This document shows positions 18,311 through 26,978 of a stretch of 64,000 bases of DNA, piece by piece. Numbering within the stretch: the stretch's first letter is position 1; the number at the start of each line of letters is the position of its first letter. Below the pieces are notes generated by a model. It was not told the origin of the DNA. It saw only the letters and a program-made list of their open reading frames with translations, and searched no databases. This stretch comes from Anaerostipes sp. 992a (lineage in GTDB: Bacteria; Bacillota; Clostridia; Lachnospirales; Lachnospiraceae): positions 1-64,000 of the forward strand of contig NZ_MJIG01000001.1 in NCBI RefSeq assembly GCF_001940245.1, given 5' to 3'. The position numbers and the translations under genes are program-made.

Positions 18311-18649
18311 TTAAATTGCTTTTTCGCCACGTTCGCCTGTACGGATACGGATTGCATCTTCTACTGGGAAAACAAAGATTTTACCATCACCGTATTCGCC
18401 GGTGCTGACTTCTTTGACGATAATGTCACAGATTTTAGATGCAGCATCATCACTAACGACCGTTTCGACCTTTACCTTAGGAAGAAGGTTTACGTTCATT
18501 TCATTTCCACGATACTTTTGAGTATATCCTTTTTGTTTACCAAATCCCATAATATGGGTAATCATAAGACCGCTGACCTTCTGAGCTTCTAAGATTCCCT
18601 TTACGGTCTCCAGCTTTTCTGGTTTGATGATGATTTCAAGCTTTTTCAT
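18311..18649 (-). CDS. glnK: nitrogen regulatory protein PII
   Basis: 112 residues, the family length. N-terminal MKKLEIIIKPEKLETVKGIL, T-loop region around residues 37-55 (GFGKQKGYTQKYRGNEM) and the B-loop/C-terminal GDGKIFVFPVEDAIRIRTGERG. The T-loop tyrosine uridylylated in enterobacteria (RGAEY) is not present at that place (RGNEM). Trimeric PII binds ATP/ADP and 2-oxoglutarate and blocks AmtB when nitrogen is plentiful. First gene of the operon. Confidence 0.96.
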   Translation of the reverse strand: MKKLEIIIKPEKLETVKGILEAQKVSGLMITHIMGFGKQKGYTQKYRGNEMNVNLLPKVKVETVVSDDAASKICDIIVKEVSTGEYGDGKIFVFPVEDAIRIRTGERGEKAI

Positions 18650-18749
18650 ATATTTACCTCCTTTATTATTTCAGAACTATGAAAAACACAAGAGTTTTTC
18701 ATATTCAGGGGCAAGGCAGTATAGAAGCGATTGCCCTATGCCATAATAC

Positions 18750-18790
18750 AAAAAAAGACGCTTCACCCCTGGATGAAACGCCTTTGTTTT
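18750..18790 (-). terminator. leader attenuator of glnK-amtB
   Basis: Read on the minus strand, AAAGGCGTTTCA and TGAAGCGTCTTTTTTT form a terminator hairpin at the very 5' end of the leader, about 100 nt before glnK. A second hairpin (GGGCAA/TTGCCC, 18711-18739) and a third (ATGAAAAAC/GTTTTTCAT, 18680-18703) follow. The arrangement implies control by antitermination, for example an ANTAR protein; that link is inferred. Confidence 0.65.
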
Positions 18791-18803
18791 CTGTATGAGT
18801 CAT

Positions 18804-18831
18804 ATTATAAACGTTAAAATGGATTTGTCAA
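18804..18831 (-). promoter_or_regulatory. glnK-amtB promoter
   Basis: On the minus strand TTGACA (18826-18831) and TATAAT (18804-18809) separated by 16 bp. Both hexamers are consensus. Confidence 0.85.
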
Positions 18832-18916
18832 TGGTTTTTTTGAAAAAAATTTAAGGTTGCAAAGAGATTCTATTAACGGTATTATGAAAAAGTAAGAAAA
18901 AACGGAGGAAAAATAA

Positions 18917-19891
18917 GTGGGTACAATATGGAATAAGAAAATAGTTATTATCTGCATGGCAGTGGTGGCGACTGTTCTGTGGGGGAGCGCATATCCAAGT
19001 GTAAAAGCGGGATATGAGCTATTTTCCATTGCAGCAGATGATATAGGAAGTAAAATAGTTTTTGCAGGATATCGCTTTAGCATTGCAGGAATTGTGGTGT
19101 TATTATTTTCCAGATTTTTATCTGGCAGAGAACAGGATTGTGTCGAAAAAAATACAAGAAAAAGGAACAGTGGGAAGCGAATAATCGGAATTTTGCTGCT
19201 TGGTCTGATGCAGACAACGGCACAATATATCTTCTTCTACTTAGGTATGGCCAATACTACTGGAGCCAGAGGTTCCATTATCAATGCGTCAGGAGCTTTT
19301 TTTGGTGTATTGCTGGCCCCGCTTTTTTATAAAGATGATTGGTTGTCCGTGCGAAAGATAGCGGGATGTTTGGTGGGCTTTGCGGGGATCGTCCTGATCA
19401 ATATGGATGGAACCAGCCTGTTTGGATTTACGCTGCTGGGCGAGGGGTTTGTCATGTTTGCCGCTCTGGCACAGGCATTGGCATCTTTTTATAGCAAAAG
19501 GCTGGTAAGAGAAACGAATGTAATGGTAGTAACCGGCGGTCAGCTTCTGTTAGGAGGAATTCCGCTACTCTTGATCGGATATGGACTGGGCGGTTCTTTG
19601 GAAGCAAATCCAAAAGGGATTTTATTATTGACCTATATGATATTTCTTTCTGCTGTGGCATTTACCGTATGGACACAGCTGTTAAAATATAATCCCGTCA
19701 GCGAGATTGCAATTTATAATCTGTTAATTCCGGTATTTGGTACGTTACTTTCTGGAATTTTCCTGAGAGAGCATATTTTTGATCTTGTACATTTACTTTC
19801 CATCTTGCTGGTATGTATGGGAATTATGTTTGTAAATACGACGGGAAGGAGAGGAAATTATGAGAAATATTCGGTTGAAGATCAGCTATGA
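18917..19891 (+). CDS. EamA/DMT-family transporter
   Basis: 324 residues from a GTG preceded by ACGGAGGAAAAATAA. Ten hydrophobic segments in two EamA repeats (about 10-150 and 170-310). Repeat features are TVLWGSAYPSVKAGYELF at the start and QTTAQYIFFYLGMANTTGARGSIINASGAFFGVLLAP. Drug/metabolite exporters of this superfamily move small metabolites; the substrate is not predictable. The 3' end overlaps truA by 32 bp, so the two are coupled. Confidence 0.88.
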   Translation: MGTIWNKKIVIICMAVVATVLWGSAYPSVKAGYELFSIAADDIGSKIVFAGYRFSIAGIVVLLFSRFLSGREQDCVEKNTRKRNSGKRIIGILLLGLMQTTAQYIFFYLGMANTTGARGSIINASGAFFGVLLAPLFYKDDWLSVRKIAGCLVGFAGIVLINMDGTSLFGFTLLGEGFVMFAALAQALASFYSKRLVRETNVMVVTGGQLLLGGIPLLLIGYGLGGSLEANPKGILLLTYMIFLSAVAFTVWTQLLKYNPVSEIAIYNLLIPVFGTLLSGIFLREHIFDLVHLLSILLVCMGIMFVNTTGRRGNYEKYSVEDQL

Positions 19892-20600
19892 GGGTACCAG
19901 ATATCAGGGCTGGCAGCGGCAGAAGGGGACCGGCAATACCATACAGGGAAAGATTGAAGATGTACTGGCGAAGATGCTGTCTCATCCGGTTGAGATCCAT
20001 GGTTCCGGAAGAACCGATGCAGGAGTTCATGCGAGAGGGCAGGTAGCCAACTTTAAATGTGATACGGATATGACGGAAGAGGAGATCAAAGAGTATTTGA
20101 ATGAATATCTTCCGATGGACATTGGGATTACAGAGGTAAAAGAAGTCTCTCCCCGGTTCCACAGCCGGTTGAATGTGACGGGGAAACGATATATCTACCG
20201 TGTCTGGAACAGTACAGAGCACAATGTCTTTGAACGCAAGTATGTATATCCATTTATCGGTGAGCTGGATTTTGATAAGATGAAGGCGGCGGCTCGGATG
20301 CTTATGGGTACCCATGATTTTCAAAGCTTTTGTGGGAAAAAGGTGAAAAAGAAATCCACCGTTCGTACCATTACCAGACTGGACATCATAAGAATTGGGA
20401 ATGAGATTCGTTTTATTTATGAAGGAGATGGCTTTCTCTTTCATATGGTGCGCATTTTAACAGGGACCTTACTGGAGATTGGAACAGGAGAGATGGCGAT
20501 AGAGCAGCTACCGGGAATTTTGGAAAGCAGGCTGCGTCAGAATGCAGGCAGGACAGCCCCTGCTGCAGGACTGATTTTGGATGAAGTATTTTATCATTAA
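19860..20600 (+). CDS. truA: tRNA pseudouridine(38-40) synthase
   Basis: 246 residues. The catalytic motif GSGRTDAGVHARGQVANF holds the nucleophilic Asp near residue 54, and YEGTRYQGWQRQ opens the protein. It isomerises uridines in the anticodon stem-loop of many tRNAs. The start ATG follows GGAAGGAGAGGAAATT inside the end of the DMT transporter gene. Confidence 0.96.
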   Translation: MRNIRLKISYEGTRYQGWQRQKGTGNTIQGKIEDVLAKMLSHPVEIHGSGRTDAGVHARGQVANFKCDTDMTEEEIKEYLNEYLPMDIGITEVKEVSPRFHSRLNVTGKRYIYRVWNSTEHNVFERKYVYPFIGELDFDKMKAAARMLMGTHDFQSFCGKKVKKKSTVRTITRLDIIRIGNEIRFIYEGDGFLFHMVRILTGTLLEIGTGEMAIEQLPGILESRLRQNAGRTAPAAGLILDEVFYH

Positions 20601-20684
20601 AAAGAAAGTTTTGTAAAGTGAATGTTGACTATGGTATAATTTACTAAAGGATACAGAGAATGTAGAGGGAGAAGCTCATAGATT

Positions 20685-21398
20685 ATGATAAAACAACTAC
20701 GATATGTCGAATTATATAATCAGCTGAAGAATCGTTTTAGCGTGGAATATGCAGGAAAAGAAGGGATCCAGATGCTTCCTGGAGAGAGAGAAATCTGCCA
20801 GAAGTATCATGTCAGTCGTCCAACGGTTCGGAAGGCGATGGAATTATTAAGTGAAGAAGGTATTATTCAAAGAGTACAGGGAAAAGGAACTTTTTACGTC
20901 GGCGAAGGGGGCAGATCCGAGACTCAGATGGAGTATTATCAGATTTCCCTTGCCGGGGATGTAACGTCCAGTAAGGTACTTCGTCAGAACATAGAAAAGG
21001 CAACAAAGGAGGTAGCAGAGCATCTGAATGTGGAAGAAGGAAGTCTGGTGATCCACCTTCAGAGAATCCGCTATGCAGAGGATGTTCTGGTGTGTCTTGT
21101 TAGTGATTATATTCCGTATGATGTCTGTCCGTCGGTAATGGACGTAGACTTTACTGAGAAACGTTTATTAAAATATATGGTGGAAATGGGAATTAAGATT
21201 GATAAGGGAAAGCGAGTTATCGCTGTGGAAAAAGCGGATGAGTTTACAGCACTGCATCTTGGTATTGGTGTAGAAGAACCGGTGATCATCTCCTATGCAG
21301 ATGTTATGGATGACAAAGGCCGGGTAGTCAGCTATGCGATTACGAAATCCAATGCCTATACGACCAAGTATGGACTGGTTGTGGATTATACACCATAA
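20685..21398 (+). CDS. GntR/UTRA-family sugar regulator 1
   Basis: 237 residues: winged HTH (about 5-75; LPGEREICQKYHVSRPTVRKAMELLSEEG) and a UTRA effector domain (about 95-235). It is very similar in layout and motifs to the regulator at 26237, for example VIHLQRIRYAEDVLVCLVSDY against VFHLERLRYINDRLYSLANAY, implying a duplicated pair around one sugar locus. A TATAAT box lies at about 20635 upstream. The UTRA ligand is probably a phosphorylated sugar made by the PTS in this locus. Confidence 0.9.
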   Translation: MIKQLRYVELYNQLKNRFSVEYAGKEGIQMLPGEREICQKYHVSRPTVRKAMELLSEEGIIQRVQGKGTFYVGEGGRSETQMEYYQISLAGDVTSSKVLRQNIEKATKEVAEHLNVEEGSLVIHLQRIRYAEDVLVCLVSDYIPYDVCPSVMDVDFTEKRLLKYMVEMGIKIDKGKRVIAVEKADEFTALHLGIGVEEPVIISYADVMDDKGRVVSYAITKSNAYTTKYGLVVDYTP

Positions 21399-21432
21399 AA
21401 GCCTATCTCTATAAATTTAGTTTGACATAAAG

Positions 21433-21480
21433 AAATATGTCCTGCTGGGACTGTACCCCTGGCAGGACATATTTCTTTTT
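21433..21480. terminator. terminator after regulator 1
   Basis: AAATATGTCCTGC pairs with GCAGGACATATTT, followed by CTTTTT. It can act for the convergent aldolase gene too. Confidence 0.88.
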
Positions 21481-21524
21481 GAGTTTTTATGGGACAACAG
21501 GAAGAAACCTGTTGCTATCATAAT

Positions 21525-22412
21525 TTATAAAATAGAGCTTGCAAATACCTTCATTGCTGCTTTTACATCCTCTTTGATGGCTTTTTGTGCGGCCATGGCA
21601 ACATCATGGAAGAAGACAGGAGAATTCTCTGCTTCACATTTTGCGATCCATTCCTGTGCAGCCTTTCCACCAGCCATAGAAGAATAGGTGTAATAATTTA
21701 TTTTTGTAATACCATTCCGGATGGCCTGTTTAAAGTCTTCCTCAGATACTCCAGATCCTCCGTGCATAACAAATGGGATATCGATCTTTTCTTTGATCTG
21801 TGTAATTCTATTTAAATCTAATTGAGGTTCTGTCAAATATACGCCATGGCTTGTCCCGAAGGCGATTGCCAGTGCATCTACACCGGTTTCTTCCACAAAT
21901 TGCTTTGCTAAATCTGGATTGGTATAGCAGTCATCCAGAGAATTAAAATTAGAAGCATCTACGGGCCCGCGTCCTTCTCCGCCTCCGACAGAAGAAGTAA
22001 ACATATTACCAAGTTCTGCTTCTACAGAAACACCAACTGCGTGTGCAGCTTTCACCACTTCTTTTGTTCCAGCAACATTTTCTTCAAATGGTTTTGCAGA
22101 TGCATCAAACATAACAGAAGTGAATCCGAGACGGATGGCTTTCATGCATGTTTCGAAGCTTTCACCATGATCTAAGTGTACACATACAGGAACGGTTGCT
22201 TTCTTAGCCCATTCTACCATGATCGGGCCAACTTCATCTAAGCTGATCAGGTTGTCATGGCATTCTGCATGCTGTAAGATGACTGGAATATTTAATTCTT
22301 CTGCAGATTCAATGACAGCGCGAATGGATTCCAGATTTGGTACATTAAATGCACCTACGGCATATTTTCCTTCTTTTGCATTTTCCAAGATTTCTTTTAA
22401 AGTTACTAACAT
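21525..22412 (-). CDS. class II fructose-bisphosphate/ketose-bisphosphate aldolase
   Basis: 295 residues from the ATG at 22412, chosen because GGAGG lies 8 bases upstream. TIM-barrel class II aldolase: VGAFNVPNLESIRAVIESA near the N-terminus, zinc ligands in VCVHLDHGESF, and the later FVMHGGSGVSEEDFKQAIRNGI motif. It would split a ketose-1,6-bisphosphate into DHAP and glyceraldehyde-3-phosphate, or act on a tagatose-type substrate. It is the second gene of a minus-strand operon behind the epimerase, so it most likely acts on the sugar imported by the divergent PTS. Confidence 0.9.
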   Translation of the reverse strand: MLVTLKEILENAKEGKYAVGAFNVPNLESIRAVIESAEELNIPVILQHAECHDNLISLDEVGPIMVEWAKKATVPVCVHLDHGESFETCMKAIRLGFTSVMFDASAKPFEENVAGTKEVVKAAHAVGVSVEAELGNMFTSSVGGGEGRGPVDASNFNSLDDCYTNPDLAKQFVEETGVDALAIAFGTSHGVYLTEPQLDLNRITQIKEKIDIPFVMHGGSGVSEEDFKQAIRNGITKINYYTYSSMAGGKAAQEWIAKCEAENSPVFFHDVAMAAQKAIKEDVKAAMKVFASSIL

Positions 22413-22447
22413 AGATAAATCCTCCATTTCATACTCATTTATATTGA

Positions 22448-23125
22448 TTATCTTTCTATAGAAGATAATAAGATATCTTTGTTTTCCTGAATGCTGTGTC
22501 CCTTTACAAAAAGCCCAGAACTTCCGCCAGTAAAAATGGTAGCTCCGGCATCTGCCAGACGTGTGATCGTAGATGGATTTACATTACCATCGGCCTGGAT
22601 TCGGGTTGAGATACCAGCTTCTTTGATCATATGGTCCATCAGGCGAATGTGTTCAATAGCAGCAGGCTGTATCGTCTGTCCGGAGAAACCAGGATTTACC
22701 GTAAGCTTTAACACCCATGGACATTCCTTTGCCAGAGCGATAAAATCATCTCCTGGTACAGTGGAAGCCTTATATGCCAGTATTGGCTGGGCACCATAAC
22801 TGCGGATCTTGTCAAAGATCTGAAGTGGATGGTCCATAGCTTCATAATGAACAGCGATATAATCAGCATCGGCAAACCGGGACAAATATCGTTCTGGTTC
22901 GTAAACGGCCAGATGAACTTCTATTGGAATAGAAGCGTAAGGCTTTATCTTTTCTAATAATAAATCTCCTAATATAAAGCAGCGATTAAAAATTCCGTCT
23001 ACTACGTCATAATGGTAAAAATCAATATCTGTCTGCTGTACCTGTTCCATATGCTGTTCTAAGTTCATAAGGTCCATACAGGAAACAGAAGCGGATACCC
23101 GATAGGTTCCTTTCTGACTGGTCAT
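22448..23125 (-). CDS. ribulose-phosphate 3-epimerase-like protein
   Basis: 225 residues, Rpe/AlsE TIM-barrel fold. Metal ligands are present: His and Asp in YHYDVVDG, His in EVHLAV and Asp in QADGNV. It departs from housekeeping Rpe in that the usual HxDxMDG has Val for Met and the glycine-rich phosphate loop reads TGGSSGLF. The divergence and the PTS/aldolase context suggest a hexulose-6-phosphate epimerase such as allulose-6-phosphate 3-epimerase more than the pentose enzyme; this is inference. The ATG follows GAGGTGACC. Confidence 0.82.
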   Translation of the reverse strand: MTSQKGTYRVSASVSCMDLMNLEQHMEQVQQTDIDFYHYDVVDGIFNRCFILGDLLLEKIKPYASIPIEVHLAVYEPERYLSRFADADYIAVHYEAMDHPLQIFDKIRSYGAQPILAYKASTVPGDDFIALAKECPWVLKLTVNPGFSGQTIQPAAIEHIRLMDHMIKEAGISTRIQADGNVNPSTITRLADAGATIFTGGSSGLFVKGHSIQENKDILLSSIER

Positions 23126-23167
23126 AAACTGGTCACCTCTTTCTTAGTCGGAATCTTACTTGGTTTT

Positions 23168-23196
23168 AGTGTAACATGAGTGAAATTATTTGACAA
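23168..23196 (-). promoter_or_regulatory. promoter of the epimerase-aldolase operon
   Basis: Minus strand TTGTCA (23191-23196), 17-bp spacer, TACACT (23168-23173). The operator at 23206-23214 sits 10 bp upstream of the -35 box. Confidence 0.65.
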
Positions 23197-23205
23197 GAAA
23201 AAATA

Positions 23206-23214
23206 ACCGGTGGT
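23206..23214. promoter_or_regulatory. operator ACCNNNGGT, site 1
   Basis: ACCGGTGGT followed by AATATT, between the divergent epimerase and PTS operons. Same motif as sites 2-4; probable binding site of one of the two UTRA regulators. Confidence 0.6.
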
Positions 23215-23341
23215 AATATTAAATAGCAAAATGCACAAAAGGTAATATGTTGTCATTGTATATTCAGACAAAAATAACACATGAATGAATAATTTAATTG
23301 ATTTTATTGTCGGTTTATTGTAAGATAAATGCAAGGATGGT

Positions 23342-23350
23342 ACCTATGGT
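23342..23350. promoter_or_regulatory. operator ACCNNNGGT, site 2
   Basis: ACCTATGGT followed by AATATT. It overlaps the likely -10 region (TAATAT, 23350-23355) of the PTS operon. Confidence 0.65.
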
Positions 23351-23362
23351 AATATTTTTGAG

Positions 23363-23371
23363 ACCAATGGT
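23363..23371. promoter_or_regulatory. operator ACCNNNGGT, site 3
   Basis: ACCAATGGT, 21 bp (two helical turns) downstream of site 2 and just before the IIA ribosome binding site. Confidence 0.65.
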
Positions 23372-23398
23372 ATGGAAGATATATTTGGAGGTAACAAA

Positions 23399-23833
23399 AT
23401 GATAGGAATTGTAATAGCGACACACGCAGGATTAGGACAGGGACTGATAGATGCAGTATCACTGATTGCAGGAACTCCTCCTAATATGAAAGCATTTGGG
23501 CTTTATCATGGAGACAGCCCGGATCAATATGAAGCGGATATTATGGCAGCCTTAGAGGAGTTGGATGAAGGACAGGGAGTCCTGGGATTTGTTGACTTCT
23601 TGGGAGGAACACCAGCCAACACGATGATGAAATGCATGGCAAAGAAAGAGTTTCCATGTGTAGCAGGTGTGAATATGCCAATGGTATTAAATGCTTATAT
23701 GGAAAGAGATATGGCAGGATCTGTGGATGAATTAATGGAAAGCTGTATCGAAGCCGGAAAGCAGAGTTTTGTGAAGGTTCACGAAATGTATCAGGAAATG
23801 ATGGCTGATGACGACGAGGAAGATGAAATTTAG
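23399..23833 (+). CDS. PTS mannose/fructose family IIA component
   Basis: 144 residues from the ATG at 23399, preceded by TTGGAGGTAACAAA; an ATG 27 bases upstream overlaps the operator and has no SD. The EIIA-Man fold has the phospho-accepting His9 in IATHAGLGQG. FVDFLGGTPANTMM is the family motif near residue 60. It takes phosphate from HPr and hands it to IIB. The acidic tail DDDEEDEI is notable. Confidence 0.93.
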   Translation: MIGIVIATHAGLGQGLIDAVSLIAGTPPNMKAFGLYHGDSPDQYEADIMAALEELDEGQGVLGFVDFLGGTPANTMMKCMAKKEFPCVAGVNMPMVLNAYMERDMAGSVDELMESCIEAGKQSFVKVHEMYQEMMADDDEEDEI

Positions 23834-23868
23834 AATCGTCAGCTATCGGAAATGAAAGGAGTTTTTTT

Positions 23869-24357
23869 ATGGGAATCGGAGAAAAAGATGGAATTGTATT
23901 AACAAGAATTGACGATCGTTTGATTCATGGGCAGGTAATGACATCCTGGCTCAACTACACAAGTGCTAACAAGATCATGATTATTGATGATGGAGTGGCA
24001 AAGGACAAATTTATGAAGAGCGTATTAAAAACCTGTATCCCTGCCAACATCAAGCTGGCTACCTTTACCGTAGAAAAAGCGGCTGCAAGACTTCAGAAGG
24101 GATTTGCAGGAGACCGTTGTATCGTACTAGTAAAATATCCGGAAACACTTCACAAATTAATGAAATTAGGTGTTATATTTGATGAAATTGATATTGGAGG
24201 CATGGGTGTAAGCGGAACAAGAACCAAATTCTTTAGAAATATTTCTGCTTCTGAAGAAGAAAAGCAGATGTTCAGAGAACTGATTGAAGCGGGTTCCAAA
24301 TGTTATGTTCGTATTATTGCAGAAGATAATGAAACTGATATTTCAGGTATGCTGTAA
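23869..24357 (+). CDS. PTS mannose/fructose/sorbose family IIB component
   Basis: 162 residues. The active-site His20 lies in TRIDDRLIHGQVMTSW, the signature of the family. It passes phosphate from IIA to the incoming sugar. Start ATG with AAAGGAGTTTTTTT upstream, 35 bp after IIA. Confidence 0.94.
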   Translation: MGIGEKDGIVLTRIDDRLIHGQVMTSWLNYTSANKIMIIDDGVAKDKFMKSVLKTCIPANIKLATFTVEKAAARLQKGFAGDRCIVLVKYPETLHKLMKLGVIFDEIDIGGMGVSGTRTKFFRNISASEEEKQMFRELIEAGSKCYVRIIAEDNETDISGML

Positions 24358-24436
24358 ATCAATTATTCCAGAAGCGAGCTGCTTCTGAAATTATAAATGT
24401 CAAACTTAATTTATATTAAAAGAGGAGGGTAACAGT

Positions 24437-25237
24437 ATGACAATCTCATTATTCCAGGCCATTTTGATTGGAGTTGTATACTACTTAGGTAATATCGGTA
24501 CTCCATGGCTTTCATTACTGGGAAGTATCTCTGTTGTTTACAAACCATTAGTAGCCGGTACATTAGTAGGATGTATTCTGGGTGATCCGGTAACAGGATG
24601 TATCATTGGTGCAGCGATCAACCTGCCTTATGTAGCATTCATTTCTGCCGGTGGTACAGCACCTCAGGATCCAGGACTTGCAGGTACTGTAGGTACTGCA
24701 TGGGCTATGGCAGCTGGTGTAAGTCCAGCAGCTGCAGTAACCATCGCTTTACCTTTAGGATTATTAGGTACTATGATCTGGGTAGCACATATGACATTAG
24801 ACGTAACCTTTGTTCATATGGCTGATAAAGCTGCAGAAGAAGGCGATATCGATAAGATCTGCTTCTATCATGTAGTACCACCACAGATTTTGATGTTCTG
24901 TCTTTGTGTAATTCCAGCAACGATCGCTGTTTACTTCGGTTCTGATGCAGTAGCAGGATTGATCAAAGTATTAACAGGAACACCACTTCATGTATTAGAA
25001 GTTATCGGTGGACTTTTACCTGCATTAGGTATTGCTATGAACCTGCGTGCGATTAACAGACCAGGAACCTTATTATTCTTTATTTTAGGATTCATCTTAA
25101 GTGTATATTTAGGACTTCCAACAATTGCAATCGCATTGATCGCGGTAGTAATCGCTTGGTTATATACAACCTTAAGCAATCAGGAACCAGCAGTTGCGGC
25201 AGTTGAAGACGATGATGATGACGAGGAGGATTTTTAA
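24437..25237 (+). CDS. PTS mannose/sorbose family IIC component
   Basis: 266 residues, about seven to eight hydrophobic segments. Family motifs include GCILGDPVTGCIIGAAINLPYV and GTAWAMAAGVSPAAAVTIALP. The C-terminus is strongly acidic (EDDDDDEEDF). With IID it forms the membrane channel. Start preceded by AGAGGAGGGTAACAGT. Confidence 0.94.
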   Translation: MTISLFQAILIGVVYYLGNIGTPWLSLLGSISVVYKPLVAGTLVGCILGDPVTGCIIGAAINLPYVAFISAGGTAPQDPGLAGTVGTAWAMAAGVSPAAAVTIALPLGLLGTMIWVAHMTLDVTFVHMADKAAEEGDIDKICFYHVVPPQILMFCLCVIPATIAVYFGSDAVAGLIKVLTGTPLHVLEVIGGLLPALGIAMNLRAINRPGTLLFFILGFILSVYLGLPTIAIALIAVVIAWLYTTLSNQEPAVAAVEDDDDDEEDF

Positions 25238-25238
25238 T

Positions 25239-26060
25239 ATGGCAGAAAGAAAACAATTATCCAAAAAAGATGTTGTAAGAGCGTTCTGGAGATGGACATT
25301 CTTCTCTCATGCAAACTATAACTACGAACGTTTGGAAGCAACAGGTTTAGTACATTCTTATAAACACGTAATCAAAAAATTATATGGTGACAATCCAGAA
25401 GAATATAAAGCATGTATTCAGAGACATATGCAGTTCTTTAATACAGAACCACATATTGGTGGTGTAATTCCTGGAATTGTATTGGCGATGGAAGAAGAAA
25501 GAGCCAATGGAGCTCCAATCACAGATGAAGCTATCAATGGTGTAAAAACTGGTTTAATGGGACCTTTTGCTGGTATCGGTGATACATTATGGCAGGGAAC
25601 CTTAACACCGATCTTACTGGCGTTTGGTATTTCTCTTGGTTCACAGGGTAACCTGTTAGGACCTGTGATTTATACATTATTAATGTTTGGTATCATGTTC
25701 CCACTGGCATATATCTGCTGGATGAAGGGATACGAGCTTGGTAAAGATGGAGTTGAAAAGATTCTTGGAGGAAACCAGCTGAAGATGGTAATCACGGCTG
25801 CCTCTTGTGTCGGAGCAATCGTACTAGGAGCGCTCAGCGCCCAGTTCGTCTCAGTCTCCTGTCCGGCAGTGATTAAATTCGGTGCGTTGGAAATGAATGT
25901 ACAGGAAACAGTATTCGATGCGTTATTTAAGGGAATCCTTCCACTTGGTGTTACTTTACTGACATTATATTTATTAAAAAATAAACAGATGAAGGCAACT
26001 ACGGTTATGGCTATCTTAGTTGTAATCGGTGTTATTGGTGGAGTTCTTGGAATTCTGTAA
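25239..26060 (+). CDS. PTS mannose family IID component
   Basis: 273 residues from the ATG at 25239, one base after the IIC stop, with the SD GAGGAGG inside the end of IIC; an earlier in-frame ATG lies within IIC. EIID-Man motifs: WRWTFFSHANYNYERLEATGLVHS at the N-terminus and GLMGPFAGIGDTLWQGTLTPILLA. C-terminal transmembrane helices. Completes the permease. Confidence 0.94.
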   Translation: MAERKQLSKKDVVRAFWRWTFFSHANYNYERLEATGLVHSYKHVIKKLYGDNPEEYKACIQRHMQFFNTEPHIGGVIPGIVLAMEEERANGAPITDEAINGVKTGLMGPFAGIGDTLWQGTLTPILLAFGISLGSQGNLLGPVIYTLLMFGIMFPLAYICWMKGYELGKDGVEKILGGNQLKMVITAASCVGAIVLGALSAQFVSVSCPAVIKFGALEMNVQETVFDALFKGILPLGVTLLTLYLLKNKQMKATTVMAILVVIGVIGGVLGIL

Positions 26061-26086
26061 TTTATTCATATTCATCCATGAGTGAG

Positions 26087-26118
26087 AAGCTGCTGGCATA
26101 AAAAGCCGGCAGCTTTTC
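26087..26118 (+). terminator. terminator of the PTS operon
   Basis: AAGCTGCTGGC pairs with GCCGGCAGCTT, followed by TTCGT. Confidence 0.88.
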
Positions 26119-26175
26119 GTGTTATATAGACAATCCTTCTTGATTATAATTAGGAAATCATGTAAAATAAATATA

Positions 26176-26184
26176 ACCAATGGT
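26176..26184. promoter_or_regulatory. operator ACCNNNGGT, site 4
   Basis: ACCAATGGTAATAA, 52 bp before regulator 2. Same core and AATA flank as the sites in front of the PTS operon, so regulator 2 is probably autoregulated. Confidence 0.6.
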
Positions 26185-26236
26185 AATAAGTGGTTAAGGT
26201 GTATAACTGAAAAAGGAGTATAAGGCGGAAAAGAAA

Positions 26237-26965
26237 ATGGCAAAAGACGGAAAACAACTATTATATCTACAATTGAAAGAACGGTTGCTGAAGGATTATG
26301 GAGAGAAGCCATATTTTTCACCATTACCAGGAGAACGGGAACTTTGTGAGATTTATGGGGTAAGCCGCCCGACCGTACGCAAAGCTTTGATGCTTCTGGA
26401 AAAGGAGAAGAAGATTCAAAAGCTTCCCGGAAAGGGTACTTTCTTTCTGGGCAATAAGGATTATGTGGAATCCAACACGCAAAATCAGTCGGTTGCTTTC
26501 TATAATCAGGTATCTCTGCGGGGAGATTACACGAAAAGCAGAATTTTACTGCAAAATATCGAATTGGTGACCAGCGATGTGGCGGCTCAGCTGGGAATTG
26601 AGAAAGGAACCAAGGTCTTTCACTTGGAAAGACTTCGTTATATTAACGATCGATTGTATTCACTGGCCAATGCATATGTGCCGTATGATCTATGTCCTGA
26701 GCTACTGGACATTGATTTTCGAGGTCGTTCCCTTCATAATACTTTAGTGGAATACGGGCATGTTCCGTATAAGGCGGATAAGGTCATTGAAATTGAACAT
26801 GCTGACGAATATGAGGCACTCCATTTGGGAATTGAAGTTGGCGATCCGATTACGATTACCCACAGTATCACATATGACAAGGAAGATCATATTTTGGAGT
26901 ATGCATGTTCAAAGGCATCTGCATACCGGACCAGGTTTGAGATGACCATGTATAACCATTTTTAA
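26237..26965 (+). CDS. GntR/UTRA-family sugar regulator 2
   Basis: 242 residues: HTH (about 6-76; LPGERELCEIYGVSRPTVRKALMLLEKE) and UTRA domain (about 100-240). Paralogue of the regulator at 20685. It closes the sugar locus and carries its own operator. It probably represses the PTS and epimerase-aldolase operons until a sugar phosphate binds the UTRA domain. Confidence 0.9.
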   Translation: MAKDGKQLLYLQLKERLLKDYGEKPYFSPLPGERELCEIYGVSRPTVRKALMLLEKEKKIQKLPGKGTFFLGNKDYVESNTQNQSVAFYNQVSLRGDYTKSRILLQNIELVTSDVAAQLGIEKGTKVFHLERLRYINDRLYSLANAYVPYDLCPELLDIDFRGRSLHNTLVEYGHVPYKADKVIEIEHADEYEALHLGIEVGDPITITHSITYDKEDHILEYACSKASAYRTRFEMTMYNHF

Positions 26966-26978
26966 AGAAAAATTAGGA

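Noticed and set aside
23320-23360. Sigma-54 promoter for the mannose-family PTS
   Set aside because: No GG-N10-GC element was found and no LevR-type activator gene is present; GntR/UTRA control fits better.
24598-24825. Frame inside PTS IIC
   Set aside because: Shadow frame of a clearly coding region.
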